Positions 26,641 through 35,186 of a DNA stretch of 64,000 nucleotides are shown piece after piece; position 1 is the first letter of the stretch; each line of letters opens with the position of its first letter. The notes under the pieces are model-generated. The model was not told the origin of the DNA. It saw only the letters and a list, made by a program, of their open reading frames with translations, and did not search any database. The DNA comes from CAZXIC01 sp964640195 (GTDB lineage: Archaea > Iainarchaeota > Iainarchaeia > Iainarchaeales > GCA-2688035). The DNA is taken from NCBI GenBank assembly GCA_964640195.1, contig CAZXIC010000002.1, forward strand, positions 82,357-146,356. The letters run 5' to 3'. Position numbers and translations under genes: made by a program.

Positions 26641-27794
26641 GGAGCGTTTCAATAATCGGCGCGGCATGCACCAAGTGCGGCGAGCACTGGGAGAAGGCAT
26701 TCAGGGAACTGGTTGCAGAGGCCGGAGTACAGGCGCTGATGCAAAGCGGCTTGGTTGGCAAGGACATTGAGGCAATTTACGGCAGCTGCATGGCTTCAGG
26801 GCGCTTTATCGCACAGGAGCACATCGGCGCGCTGATTGTGGACCAGCTTGGTTTGGTACCTATACCAGCAACGAGGATTGAGGCTGCCTGCGCTTCAGGC
26901 GGCGTTGCGCTGAGGAATGCCTACCTTGCGGTTGCTTCAGGCGCATACGATGTGGTTGCAGTTGGAGGCGTGGAAAAGATGACTGAGGTGAGCACGAGCG
27001 AGGCGGCGATTGCATTAGGGGGAGCGGGCGACCAGGAAACAGAGCTGTTCCACGGGGCAAGCTTTCCCGCATTGTATGCACTGATGGCAAGGCGGCACAT
27101 GCACGAATTCGGAACAACGGAGGAGCAGATGGCAATGTGCTCTGTCCAGGCGCACAAGAACGGCATGCTGAATCCCAACTCGCAGTTCCACAGGGAAATT
27201 ACTGTTGAAGACGTGATGAATTCCGGCTGCGTTGCAAGCCCGCTCAAGCTGCTGGACTGCTCGCCCATAACAGATGGGGCAGCAGCCCTCATCCTGTGCG
27301 AAACAGGGAAGGCAAAAAAGCTCGGGGCAGACGCGATTGAAATCATTGGCTCTGCGCAGGCTTCAGATAGCTTGGCCCTGACAGGCAGAAAGAGCCTCAC
27401 AGAGCTGCGCGCCACAAAGAGTGCTGCGGAGAAAGCATACTCGCAGGCAGGCGTCAGGGTAAAGGACATTGACGTGGTTGAATTGCATGATTGCTTTTCC
27501 ATAGCGAACATAATGGCAATAGAGGGTCTGGGTTTCTTCAAAAAAGGCGAAGGGGGTAAGGCTGTTGAGGAAGGAAGAACAGCCCTAAATTCAGAAATCT
27601 CGGTTAATCCCTCAGGCGGGCTGAAATGCGGGCATCCTGTGGGAGCGACAGGCGTAAAGCAAGTGGCGGAAATAGTTGGGCAGCTGCTCGGCAAATGCGG
27701 GAAACGGCAGGTTAAAGGCGCGGAAATCGGCTTGGCGCACAACGTTGGAGGCAGTGGGGCAACAGCTGCTGTCCACATACTGCGCAGGGCATAG
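26637..27794 (+). CDS. Acetyl-CoA C-acetyltransferase (thiolase), archaeal type
   Basis: Makes acetoacetyl-CoA from two acetyl-CoA. The nucleophilic Cys is in EAACASGGVAL, the His in VNPSGGLKCGHPVGATG follows the family, and HDCFSIAN plus the terminal GLAHNVGGSGATAAVHIL fit the archaeal/SCP2-type thiolase that pairs with archaeal HMG-CoA synthase. 385 aa is normal. The start overlaps a 12-codon leader ORF. Downstream DUF35 protein is the known bridging partner. Confidence 0.93.
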   Translation: MRSVSIIGAACTKCGEHWEKAFRELVAEAGVQALMQSGLVGKDIEAIYGSCMASGRFIAQEHIGALIVDQLGLVPIPATRIEAACASGGVALRNAYLAVASGAYDVVAVGGVEKMTEVSTSEAAIALGGAGDQETELFHGASFPALYALMARRHMHEFGTTEEQMAMCSVQAHKNGMLNPNSQFHREITVEDVMNSGCVASPLKLLDCSPITDGAAALILCETGKAKKLGADAIEIIGSAQASDSLALTGRKSLTELRATKSAAEKAYSQAGVRVKDIDVVELHDCFSIANIMAIEGLGFFKKGEGGKAVEEGRTALNSEISVNPSGGLKCGHPVGATGVKQVAEIVGQLLGKCGKRQVKGAEIGLAHNVGGSGATAAVHILRRA

Positions 27795-27853
27795 CGAGGA
27801 GAATAAGGATAATAGCAAAAGGCGAATAAATTTGCATTAAGGTGGAATCGGGA

Positions 27854-28192
27854 ATGGTCGAAAAAATCTTGCAGAATTTCTTGGTTGGTGGGGCATTGGT
27901 TGCATTGGCTTTGGCTGTGGGTTCAGTTGCAGGGGCTGTTTTCGGCGGCTTGGTTGCTGCTCTACCAATAAGGCTAGCTGCAACGCTGCTGATAGGCGGC
28001 ATGAGAGAGGGCGAGCAATTTGCACTAAAGATGGCTGAAGGCTCATTGCTTACTTATTTCGGAACTTTTGCCTTCATTGCAATTTTGTTTTTGGGAATTC
28101 CAAGAATCGGCTTTGCAAAGAGTTTTGTTATAGCAATAGTTGCAGATGCGGCAATTATCTTGTTATTGTTTAAGTTAGCTGGAAAAATTTGA
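27854..28192 (+). CDS. Small integral membrane protein (DUF3147-like)
   Basis: 112 residues with four predicted membrane helices: FLVGGALVALALAVGSVAGA, a Gly/Ala-rich second helix ending GGLVAALPIRLAATLLIGG, YFGTFAFIAILFLGI and FVIAIVADAAIILLLF. The pattern resembles a family of small archaeal membrane proteins (DUF3147-like), but that name is tentative. ATG 27854 is preceded by GGTGG. It lies between thiolase and the DUF35 gene, whose ATG starts 11 nt after its stop. Role in isoprenoid metabolism is unknown; it may simply travel with the operon. Confidence 0.75.
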   Translation: MVEKILQNFLVGGALVALALAVGSVAGAVFGGLVAALPIRLAATLLIGGMREGEQFALKMAEGSLLTYFGTFAFIAILFLGIPRIGFAKSFVIAIVADAAIILLLFKLAGKI

Positions 28193-28203
28193 TTGGTGAC
28201 GGA

Positions 28204-28608
28204 ATGACGAACGGCGGTTTGCCTTTGATTTGGAGGAAATTCCCTGAAAGGTACTTGCTGCAGGGGAACAAGTGCGAAACGTGCGGAAGCGCTTTCTTCC
28301 CAGCAAGGACAATCTGCCCGAACTGCAGGAGGAAAGGGAAGCTGGTTGAACAGGAAATGCCAAGGGAAGGGAAAATAATCACTTTCACTGAGGTCTTCAC
28401 TGCCCCATACGGCTTTGAGTTTGAGACGCCTTACTTTATCGCAATAATTGAGTTGAGCAACAAGGCAAAAGTGCTTTCGCAGGTTGTTGATTCGCCGAGG
28501 GAAAAAATTAGGATTGGGACAAAGGTCAGGAAGGTCTTCAGGAAAATATCAGACATTGACCCTGAAGGGCCGATTGCGTACGGGTATAAATTCAAGGTTG
28601 TGGACTAA
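28204..28608 (+). CDS. DUF35 OB-fold protein with zinc ribbon (thiolase-HMGS bridge)
   Basis: 134 residues: an N-terminal helix, a rubredoxin-like zinc ribbon with two CxxC pairs (KCETCGS and ICPNC) and an OB fold (GKIITFTEVFTAPYGF onwards). In archaea this protein bridges acetoacetyl-CoA thiolase and HMG-CoA synthase and shares their CoA-binding site; presence of all three in one operon supports the same role. ATG 28204 follows GGTGA; an in-frame TTG 15 nt upstream is less likely. Confidence 0.92.
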   Translation: MTNGGLPLIWRKFPERYLLQGNKCETCGSAFFPARTICPNCRRKGKLVEQEMPREGKIITFTEVFTAPYGFEFETPYFIAIIELSNKAKVLSQVVDSPREKIRIGTKVRKVFRKISDIDPEGPIAYGYKFKVVD

Positions 28609-28623
28609 TTTTATTGGTGTGAA

Positions 28624-28953
28624 ATGCCTAAACCAAGGGATGCAAGAACCGAGATTAGGAAGCTGGTTTTCACCGCAATGGGACTGGGCCCCAGTAAAGG
28701 CATCCTAAGAGAAAAGTCAAGGTCCGATATACACGCTTTTCTACAGCCCTACGGAGGAGCAAGATATCCGTTGGTTAGGGCAGGCGATAGAACAAAGATC
28801 GCACAGGAATACCTGCAAGCACAGCACAGGCTGCTGGAATTTTACCAGCGAGCGATGAGGGAAGTCGGGCTTATCGGGGAAAGGGAAACTCCCTTTACAA
28901 TTTACCCATTAAGAAATAGCCTACTTTATCAGATAAAGGCAAGGAAAAGGTAA
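28624..28953 (+). CDS. Uncharacterised small protein in mevalonate cluster
   Basis: 109 residues, basic, mostly helical by composition, with two arginine-rich ends (RDARTEIRK and IKARKR). I do not recognise it. It starts 15 nt after the DUF35 stop (GTG AAATG context) and ends just before a 25-bp palindrome, so it appears to be the last gene of the HMGR-thiolase transcript. No catalytic or metal motif is visible. Confidence 0.7.
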   Translation: MPKPRDARTEIRKLVFTAMGLGPSKGILREKSRSDIHAFLQPYGGARYPLVRAGDRTKIAQEYLQAQHRLLEFYQRAMREVGLIGERETPFTIYPLRNSLLYQIKARKR

Positions 28954-28957
28954 TCTT

Positions 28958-28982
28958 TAACTTATTTTGCGAAAATAAGTTA
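28958..28982. promoter_or_regulatory. 25-bp perfect palindrome before mevalonate kinase (candidate operator)
   Basis: TAACTTATTTT (28958-28968), spacer GCG and AAAATAAGTTA (28972-28982) form a perfect 11-bp inverted repeat. It begins 4 nt after the preceding stop and ends 12 nt before the mvk ATG, covering the place where a promoter or its start site should be. It could bind a dimeric repressor or fold as an RNA hairpin; there is no T-run after it, so a simple terminator is less likely. Confidence 0.6.
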
Positions 28983-28994
28983 ATGGGTGCTCTA

Positions 28995-29936
28995 ATGGGG
29001 AAAGGTAAGGGATTTGGGAAAACAATTCTCTTTGGAGAGCACTTTGTAGTATACGGCTTGCCGGCAATTGCCTCTGCTCTGGCTGATATCACAACTGCCG
29101 AAGTTGAAAAAGCCGAAGAAAAAGGATTGCATTTCATTGACGAAAGACCTGCAACACCCGGCTACAAAGAAAAGAAAAAAGAGGAAATCCAAAGGCAGCT
29201 GGATGCACTTATTGAACACTTCAAGATTGACACTGGGAAAGAAGGCACCAGGATAAGGCTTGCGGGAAACCTGACCTGCGCATCCGGTGTCGGAGCAAGT
29301 GCAGCGCTTGCAGCAAGCATCGCCAGGGCTTTGAACAAAATGCTTGGGCTTAACATGAATGACGACCAGATAAACGAAGCGGCATACATAGCCGAAAAAG
29401 CCGGAACAGGAACGCCGTCCGGAATAGACAACACCTGCTCTGTCTATGGGGGATTCATACTGTTTGAGAAAAACCTCACAGGCGGGCCAAACAAAATAGA
29501 AAGGCTCTCGGTAAAAGAGCCTGCAGAGATAGTGCTTGCAAACACAGGCATAACACAGGAAACAAAGGTTGTGGTTGGGGATGTGAGAAAGAAAAAGGAA
29601 GCTGACGAGGCATGGTTTGGAAAGGTATGCGAAGAATACAAAGAAATGTTTGACAAAGCACTGGAAGGCTTAAAAAATGGCGATTGGAAAACAGTTGGAG
29701 AGCAAATGGACAGAAACCAAGAACTGCTCCAAGAAATTGGCGTTTCCTGCAAAGAAATAGAGGAGATAGTTAAGGCTGCCAAAGAAAACGGGGCATTTGG
29801 AGCAAAGCTCACAGGCACGGGCAGGGGTGGCTACGTTCTGCTGCTTACGCCAGGAAAAGAACTCCAGGAAAAAGTAGCCAACGCAGTAAAAGATAAGGGC
29901 TACGCAACTTTTAGGACAAAAATTGGAGGCGAGTAA
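28995..29936 (+). CDS. mvk: Mevalonate kinase
   Basis: GHMP kinase phosphorylating mevalonate at C5. KTILFGEHFVVYGLPAIASAL is the first GHMP motif, LTCASGVGASAALAASIARAL the ATP-binding loop, GTPSGIDNTCSVYGG carries the catalytic Asp region and AKLTGTGRGGYVL is motif 3. The ATG at 28995 has GGGTG 6 nt upstream, which itself includes a spurious in-frame ATG at 28983. Its stop abuts the ATG of the decarboxylase gene. Feedback control by isoprenoid diphosphates is known for this family but not visible in sequence. Confidence 0.95.
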   Translation: MGKGKGFGKTILFGEHFVVYGLPAIASALADITTAEVEKAEEKGLHFIDERPATPGYKEKKKEEIQRQLDALIEHFKIDTGKEGTRIRLAGNLTCASGVGASAALAASIARALNKMLGLNMNDDQINEAAYIAEKAGTGTPSGIDNTCSVYGGFILFEKNLTGGPNKIERLSVKEPAEIVLANTGITQETKVVVGDVRKKKEADEAWFGKVCEEYKEMFDKALEGLKNGDWKTVGEQMDRNQELLQEIGVSCKEIEEIVKAAKENGAFGAKLTGTGRGGYVLLLTPGKELQEKVANAVKDKGYATFRTKIGGE

Positions 29937-30935
29937 ATGAAAGCAACGGCAAAGGCAAACGCAAACATTGCCCTGACAAAATATTGGGGGAAGAGAGACA
30001 AAAAGCTGATGCTGCCACAGAACGGAAGCACAAGCATGACATTGAGTGACCTATTTACGATTACAACTGTTGAGTTTGACAAGAAGTATGATAAAGACAT
30101 TTTTATTCTTGGGGAAGAGGAATTCAAAGAAGGGAGCGAGGAATACGATGAAGTAAAAGGACACCTGGGCTTGGTAAGGGAAATGGCTGGAGTGAGTGAA
30201 AAAGCAAAGGTTCAGAGCAAAAATAATTTTCCAACAGCAGCAGGCCTGGCAAGCAGTGCTTCAGGCTTTGCTGCATTAAGTGTTGCCGCAGCAGGGGCAA
30301 CGGGCTTGAAGCTGGACCAGCAGCAGCTTAGCGCATTAGCGAGGAGAGGGAGTGGAAGTGCGACCCGGTCTGTTTTGGGCGGCTTTGTTGAATGGAAAAG
30401 GGGGGGAAAGGCGGACGGCAGCGACAGCGTTGCTGTGCAGATTGCACCACCAGAGCATTGGACTGAATTCAGGATGATTACAACGATTGTAAGCACTGTG
30501 CAGAAGAAGGTTAAAAGCAGGGCTGGAATGGCGAAGACAGTGGAAACATGCCCTTACTACAAGGACTGGCTGGCAACCGTGAACAACGACATTGAAAACG
30601 TGAAAAAAGGCGTTAAAGACAAGAATTTCACTTTGGTTGGGGAAACCGCCGAGCACAATTGCCTGAAGATGCATGCGACAATGATTACAACCAAGCCGCC
30701 GATAATATACTGGATGCCTGCAACGATGGCTGTAATCCACGCGGTTCTTGCCTGGAGGGAGGAAGGCCTGGAATGCTATTTCACGATTGACGGCGGGCCG
30801 CAGGTGAAAGTGATTTGCTTGGAAAAAGACGCAGATGAATTGGAGAAGCGGCTGCAAGGAATTGAGGGCGTTCAGAAAACCATTTTATGCAGGCCCGGAG
30901 AAGGCGCCAAATTGGTGGAAGGGCACTTGTTTTGA
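29937..30935 (+). CDS. mvaD: Diphosphomevalonate decarboxylase
   Basis: ATP-dependent decarboxylation of mevalonate diphosphate to IPP. NIALTKYWGKRDKKLMLP with its conserved Lys, NNFPTAAGLASSASGFAAL, SGSATRSVLGGFVEW with the conserved Arg, and YFTIDGGPQVKV with the catalytic Asp are all retained, so it looks like a true decarboxylase rather than a mevalonate-3-kinase relative. The adjacent phosphomevalonate kinase supports diphosphomevalonate as substrate. Start abuts the mvk stop. Most archaea lack this enzyme and use a modified route. Confidence 0.92.
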   Translation: MKATAKANANIALTKYWGKRDKKLMLPQNGSTSMTLSDLFTITTVEFDKKYDKDIFILGEEEFKEGSEEYDEVKGHLGLVREMAGVSEKAKVQSKNNFPTAAGLASSASGFAALSVAAAGATGLKLDQQQLSALARRGSGSATRSVLGGFVEWKRGGKADGSDSVAVQIAPPEHWTEFRMITTIVSTVQKKVKSRAGMAKTVETCPYYKDWLATVNNDIENVKKGVKDKNFTLVGETAEHNCLKMHATMITTKPPIIYWMPATMAVIHAVLAWREEGLECYFTIDGGPQVKVICLEKDADELEKRLQGIEGVQKTILCRPGEGAKLVEGHLF

Positions 30936-30946
30936 GGTGATATAAA

Positions 30947-32062
30947 TTGGTTGAAGTTAAAGCGCCTGGAAAACTGCTGCTTACGGGCGAATGGGCTGTT
31001 CTTGAAGTGGGCAATCCCTGCATTGTCCTTGCTGTTGACAAGTATGTTACAGCAAAAGTTGAGGAAAGTGGCAGCATTGCAATAAGCGCAAGGGATTTGG
31101 GGGTAGAAAACAAAGAGGCAAAATTCGACGGAAAGCAGCTGCAATTTAAGCAGGCATTGAGTGACGAGGAGAAGGAAAAAATTGTGATGGCGAAGAACTC
31201 TGTTGAGATTTGCCTGCGCTATCTGCAGGAGAAAGGCATTGAAACAAAGAAATTCTCTGCAAGCACGGAATCAGAGATAACCTCAATAACATTAAAGGAT
31301 GGTTCAACTGCAAAAGTAGGCTTTGGGAGCAGTGCTGCCGCAGTTGTTGCAATAATCAAGGGCATCCTAAAATTGCATGGCCGGGATATTGAATCCCCTG
31401 AGGGAAAGGAAAAAACATACAAGCTTGGCTGCATCGCACATTATTTTGGCCAGGGAAAGGTTGGCTCTGCGTTTGATGTTGCAGCATCAACTTATGGCGG
31501 AGCAATAGTATACCGCCGCTTTGACCCGGAATGGCTTGTGAAAGAGATTGAGTCAGGCAAGCCCGTGAAAGAAATTGTTGAATCAAAATGGGCTGCCTTT
31601 GAAGCAACTCCAATAAAACTCCCTGAAGACTTTATCCTATGCGTTGGGTTTGTCGGCTACAGCGCTTCAACAAAGGTTCTTGTTGTAAAAATGAGGGACT
31701 TCAAGGCAAGCAATGAAGCGTGTTACAACGAGATTTACAGCGGGATAAAAAAGGTCGTAGAGCAGATGATTGAAGCAATCAAGCAAAGCAACAGTGAAAA
31801 CATAATGCGGTTAATAAAGGAAAACAGGGTTTTGCTGAAACAGCTTGCAGAGGAAAGCGGAAACAACCTTGAGACAAGGGAATTGACTGCTCTAATTGAA
31901 GCAGCTGATGCAGCCGGCGCAGCTGCAAAGTTTTCTGGTGCAGGGGCAGGAGACTGCGGCATTGCCATCTGCTTTAACAACGAAACCGCCGAGAAAGTGA
32001 AGAATGTTTGGAAAGAGAAGGGCATTTACTCAATAGATGTCAATGTTTCACGAAGATGTTAA
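30947..32062 (+). CDS. mvaK2: Phosphomevalonate kinase
   Basis: GHMP kinase converting phosphomevalonate to the diphosphate. VKAPGKLLLTGEWAVLEVG is motif 1 in the form typical of MvaK2 enzymes, VGFGSSAAAVVAIIKGIL is the ATP loop, GSAFDVAASTYGGAIVY the central motif, and KFSGAGAGDCGIAI motif 3. 371 aa is slightly longer than Gram-positive MvaK2. TTG 30947 is supported by GAGGTGAT upstream. It lies 11 nt after mvaD, giving the order mvk-mvaD-mvaK2 also seen in Gram-positive bacteria. Confidence 0.9.
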   Translation: MVEVKAPGKLLLTGEWAVLEVGNPCIVLAVDKYVTAKVEESGSIAISARDLGVENKEAKFDGKQLQFKQALSDEEKEKIVMAKNSVEICLRYLQEKGIETKKFSASTESEITSITLKDGSTAKVGFGSSAAAVVAIIKGILKLHGRDIESPEGKEKTYKLGCIAHYFGQGKVGSAFDVAASTYGGAIVYRRFDPEWLVKEIESGKPVKEIVESKWAAFEATPIKLPEDFILCVGFVGYSASTKVLVVKMRDFKASNEACYNEIYSGIKKVVEQMIEAIKQSNSENIMRLIKENRVLLKQLAEESGNNLETRELTALIEAADAAGAAAKFSGAGAGDCGIAICFNNETAEKVKNVWKEKGIYSIDVNVSRRC

Positions 32063-32841
32063 AAATGGAAATAGAGCCCCTGGAAAACTATTGCAAGCCC
32101 ATCTATGAAAGAGCTCCAAGCGTAATCCATAATTGGGGGCATGCCAAAAGAACCGCTGTCGGCGCAAAGTGGTTTGTAAAACTTTTAGGCGGCACTAAAG
32201 AAGAGGAAGAACTTGCATACATAGCCGGAATACTGCATGATATTGTAAGGCCAAACACTGAAAAGGTAGACCACGCACAGGCAAGCGCGGATGAAGCCAG
32301 AAAAATTCTTAAAAAATTTGAATTTGAAGAGGAAAAGATTCAACTAATAGTCCAAAGCGTTAGAGGCCATAGAAAAAAACCAGCTAAATGGCTGTCTCCA
32401 CTTCATCAAAGCGTTTTCCTCTCAGACAAACTGCTGGAACAGATGGGAGCATATGTTGTTTTTAGGAGAGCCACTTATGCTGGCGAAGTAAAGGAATACG
32501 CGGACATGGAAGCTAAAGAGGCCATACCAATAAGATGGAATAACGCACTGAAAAAAACGGAAAAACAGTTTTTTGTGGAAAAATTTCATGAGCTATACGA
32601 CTACCAAAACGCCTGGCAGATGGAGTTTATAGAAGCCTTTGAAAAAAATGAGAAATGGGCGAACAGGCTGGGCAGCTATTCCTTTGGGCAAGGAAGAAAG
32701 AAAAACAGCAGCCTCGACCAGGCAATATATGACTTTGAACCAAACTCAGAAAAAGAAGAAAAATTCAGGTCAGAAGCATTGGACTACATGCAAGGAAAAA
32801 AGTTTGCCGAATTTAAAAAAATGGTTTTGCAGGGAGATTAG
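32056..32841 (+). CDS. HD-domain phosphohydrolase inside the mevalonate operon
   Basis: 261 residues. The N-terminal half is an HD domain: SVIHNWGHAKRTAVGA, GILHDIVRPN (His-Asp) and VQSVRGHRKKP, with a later SVFLSDKLLEQMGA. The C-terminal half (from FHELYDYQNAWQMEF) is helical and unrecognised. The start is either ATG 32056, overlapping the PMK stop by 7 bp, or ATG 32065; neither has a strong ribosome site, consistent with coupling. Its tight packing between phosphomevalonate kinase and the isomerase invites a role on a phosphorylated isoprenoid, but this is only inference. It resembles the HD protein at 18.2 kb in fold only. Confidence 0.85.
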   Translation: MLKMEIEPLENYCKPIYERAPSVIHNWGHAKRTAVGAKWFVKLLGGTKEEEELAYIAGILHDIVRPNTEKVDHAQASADEARKILKKFEFEEEKIQLIVQSVRGHRKKPAKWLSPLHQSVFLSDKLLEQMGAYVVFRRATYAGEVKEYADMEAKEAIPIRWNNALKKTEKQFFVEKFHELYDYQNAWQMEFIEAFEKNEKWANRLGSYSFGQGRKKNSSLDQAIYDFEPNSEKEEKFRSEALDYMQGKKFAEFKKMVLQGD

Positions 32842-32894
32842 CAATTGTTGCAGGCATTTTTAACCTTTTTTGAACAAATTTAATGAGGGTCAAG

Positions 32895-33920
32895 ATGGCA
32901 AACAAAACAAAGAACAGGAAGGCAGAGCACCTGAGGATAGCTGTTGAGAAAGGCGTGCAGTTCAAGGAGAAGAAAACCGGCTTAGAAAAGATTTCCTTCA
33001 AGAATGTAGACTTGAAATATAATGCTTTGCCTGAACTTGATAAAAAAGAGGTCAAGCTTGCTACCCGATTTTTTGGAAAAAAATTAAAAGCGCCGTTACT
33101 AGTTGAGGCAATTACTGGCGGCGTGAAAGAGGCAAAGAAGATAAACAAAGATATTGCAAAGGCTTGCCAAGAGGTTGGCGTTGGAATGTGCCTCGGAAGC
33201 CAGAGAGCAATGCTGGAAACGCCTGCATTGAAAGAAACCTACATTGTCAGGGGTGTGGCACCGACAATATTCCTGGCTGGGAACATTGGGATAACAGAAT
33301 TGGGGAAGTATTCTGCCAAAGAGATAGAAAATGCGCAGCGCGCTGTGGGGGCAGATGCCCTTGCAGTCCACATCAATGCTGCCCAAGCGGCGATGCAACC
33401 AGAGGCTGAAACCAATTTTAAAAACAGGCTAAAAGAATTGGGGAAAGTAGTGAAACAATTAAAGAAATCAGTATATGTGAAAGAGGTTGGCCATGGCATA
33501 GGGCTTGAGACAGCGAAAGCGCTTGCCAAGACAGGGATAAAGGCAATAGACGTTGCAGGCGCAGGTGGCACAAGCTGGATAGCGGTTGACTCACTTCGGG
33601 GCAAGAAAAGTTTGGGAGAAACATTCTGGGATTTTGGAATTCCAACTGCAGAGAGCATAATCCAATGCAGAAAGGCATTCAAGGGAAAAATAATTGCATC
33701 TGGGGGGATAAGAAGCGGCTTGGACTGTGCAAAGGCGATTGCATTGGGAGCTGACCTCTGCGGCATTGCATTGCCAGTACTCAAAGCACAGCAAAAAGCA
33801 GGTAGTAGCGGGGTTAAGGGATACTTGGAGAAGATTATTGACGAGCTGCGCACTGCAATGTTTCTGGTTGGGGCAAAAAATTTGCAGCAGTTAAAAAAGA
33901 AAGCAATAGTTAAATATTAA
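32895..33920 (+). CDS. fni: Isopentenyl-diphosphate isomerase, type II
   Basis: FMN- and NAD(P)H-dependent IPP/DMAPP isomerase. The TIM-barrel landmarks are RKAEHLRIA, EAITGG (start of barrel), NIGITELGKY, ALAVHINAAQ, KEVGHGIGLETAKAL, IDVAGAGGTSWIAVDSLR and IASGGIRSGLDCAKAIALGAD. 341 aa matches the family. I prefer ATG 32895, which has GAGGGT upstream, to ATG 32883. A TTTTTAACC box about 35 nt before it suggests that it may have its own promoter. It completes the mevalonate pathway in this cluster. Confidence 0.95.
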   Translation: MANKTKNRKAEHLRIAVEKGVQFKEKKTGLEKISFKNVDLKYNALPELDKKEVKLATRFFGKKLKAPLLVEAITGGVKEAKKINKDIAKACQEVGVGMCLGSQRAMLETPALKETYIVRGVAPTIFLAGNIGITELGKYSAKEIENAQRAVGADALAVHINAAQAAMQPEAETNFKNRLKELGKVVKQLKKSVYVKEVGHGIGLETAKALAKTGIKAIDVAGAGGTSWIAVDSLRGKKSLGETFWDFGIPTAESIIQCRKAFKGKIIASGGIRSGLDCAKAIALGADLCGIALPVLKAQQKAGSSGVKGYLEKIIDELRTAMFLVGAKNLQQLKKKAIVKY

Positions 33921-34688
33921 TTAACCCGGCAGCTTCCTGACGCGCAAAACAGGCAGCTGCTGCCCTGAAAGCAGTTCTTTTACCCTCTGCTTTTCCTTCC
34001 CCAGGCCCTTCCAGTCAAGGACCACTGCTTCGGGCTTCGGCTCGGTTGCCTCTATCGCCTTTTGCAGCATTTCCGCGTCAAAGTTTGAGAGGGCATACAT
34101 CGGGCAGATTGCCCCAAGAGCGTACTCTGTCCGCAGGACAAGCTTTGTGAATTCAGGGCAGTAGTGCCCTCCGCCAAGGGCAATTGCAGTCTTGTAGCTG
34201 CCTTCAAGTGAGCTGCAGTTGAGAATTACACTTGCAACCGCCTCCGCTGCTTTTCTGTCCTGCCACTGCTTTTCACTGCTCCCCAGTTCAATGAAAACAG
34301 TCGGCTTTGTCAGGAAAGGACCGTGGTGAAGGCACTCCAGAGAAACATCATACTGCAAACCCATTTCCTCTTTTTGCTTGTGCAGCCCGACCAAATAATT
34401 TTTCATCAAATTTGCGTTTGTCGGCACAAGCATCCTGTCCCTTCCCCCTAATTCTGCCCTGCCCCAGTTTCCGATTGCATGAGCTGTAAGCGTGGGCTTC
34501 TTTGCTTCACTTCTGTGTAGCGAGGCAAAGATGAAAAAATCAGTAGCAATTTCATTCACAGAATCAGCAAAGCACTGGTTGCCCTCAATGAAATGCAGCT
34601 GCATGCTTTTCGGCAGGTTTCCCTGCAGGAAAGAAGCTATGTTCTTTCCCGCAGCATCTTCTTTTGAAACAATTACCGCAAAATCCAT
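33921..34688 (-). CDS. dtdA: D-aminoacyl-tRNA deacylase, archaeal (GEK1 type)
   Basis: Zinc-dependent hydrolase that recycles mischarged D-aminoacyl-tRNA. FIFASLHRSEAKKPTLTAHAIGNW, the histidine pair in ECLHHGPFLTKPTVFIELGSS and ALGGGHYCPEFT identify the archaeal/plant DtdA family. 255 aa is normal. It is convergent with the isomerase, with the two stops adjacent at 33920/33921. Confidence 0.93.
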   Translation of the reverse strand: MDFAVIVSKEDAAGKNIASFLQGNLPKSMQLHFIEGNQCFADSVNEIATDFFIFASLHRSEAKKPTLTAHAIGNWGRAELGGRDRMLVPTNANLMKNYLVGLHKQKEEMGLQYDVSLECLHHGPFLTKPTVFIELGSSEKQWQDRKAAEAVASVILNCSSLEGSYKTAIALGGGHYCPEFTKLVLRTEYALGAICPMYALSNFDAEMLQKAIEATEPKPEAVVLDWKGLGKEKQRVKELLSGQQLPVLRVRKLPG

Positions 34689-34715
34689 TTCAACCAGAAA
34701 AGAATTTTCCCTGGA

Positions 34716-35186
34716 TTACTTTTTATAGGAATCCGAAAGCTTTGCGAGAACCTTTGCGATGTCGTCCATTGCAGCGTTCGCAGGCTGCTTTATCCAATAG
34801 CTGAAAGATTCCTGCAAGCTGTCCGGCTCTGCGTAGGGGCTGTTGTTGATGAAATACCTGTTGCTCTTCCTCTGCAGCAGTTCCAAGTCAATCAGCTTGT
34901 TCAGATGATAGCGCAGCAGTTTCTCGCTTATTTTTTTGTGGTACCTGCTGTCAATGTACGCCTGCAGCTCTGCTGTCGTCGGCCTCTGTTTCTTTGCAAG
35001 GAGGAAGTGGAACAATGCATCCAAAACGTTCAGGGCAGTGTCCCTTGACTCCTGCTCTGACAGCAGGCCGAACGAAAGGGCAAACCAGCGCAGCAGGCTG
35101 CGCTTTGTCAGCTGCACGCTGGGCGGCAGGTCCATTTTCTTGATGACAAAGGTTTTTCTCACAAGCCCTGCTTCCGGAAGCGCCAT
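34716..35186 (-). CDS. Archaeal winged-helix DNA-binding protein
   Basis: 156 residues. RPTTAELQAYIDSRYHKKISEKLLRYHLNKLIDLELLQRKSNRYFI reads as a winged helix with recognition helix and wing; the preceding SVQLTKRSLLRWFALSFGLLSE is a conserved-looking helix, and the C-terminal part (MDDIAKVLAKLSDSYKK) may dimerise. ATG 35186 has GTGG 6 nt upstream. Lying directly upstream of dtdA on the same strand (27-nt gap), it may be co-transcribed. A transcription regulator is likely; target unknown. Confidence 0.78.
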   Translation of the reverse strand: MALPEAGLVRKTFVIKKMDLPPSVQLTKRSLLRWFALSFGLLSEQESRDTALNVLDALFHFLLAKKQRPTTAELQAYIDSRYHKKISEKLLRYHLNKLIDLELLQRKSNRYFINNSPYAEPDSLQESFSYWIKQPANAAMDDIAKVLAKLSDSYKK

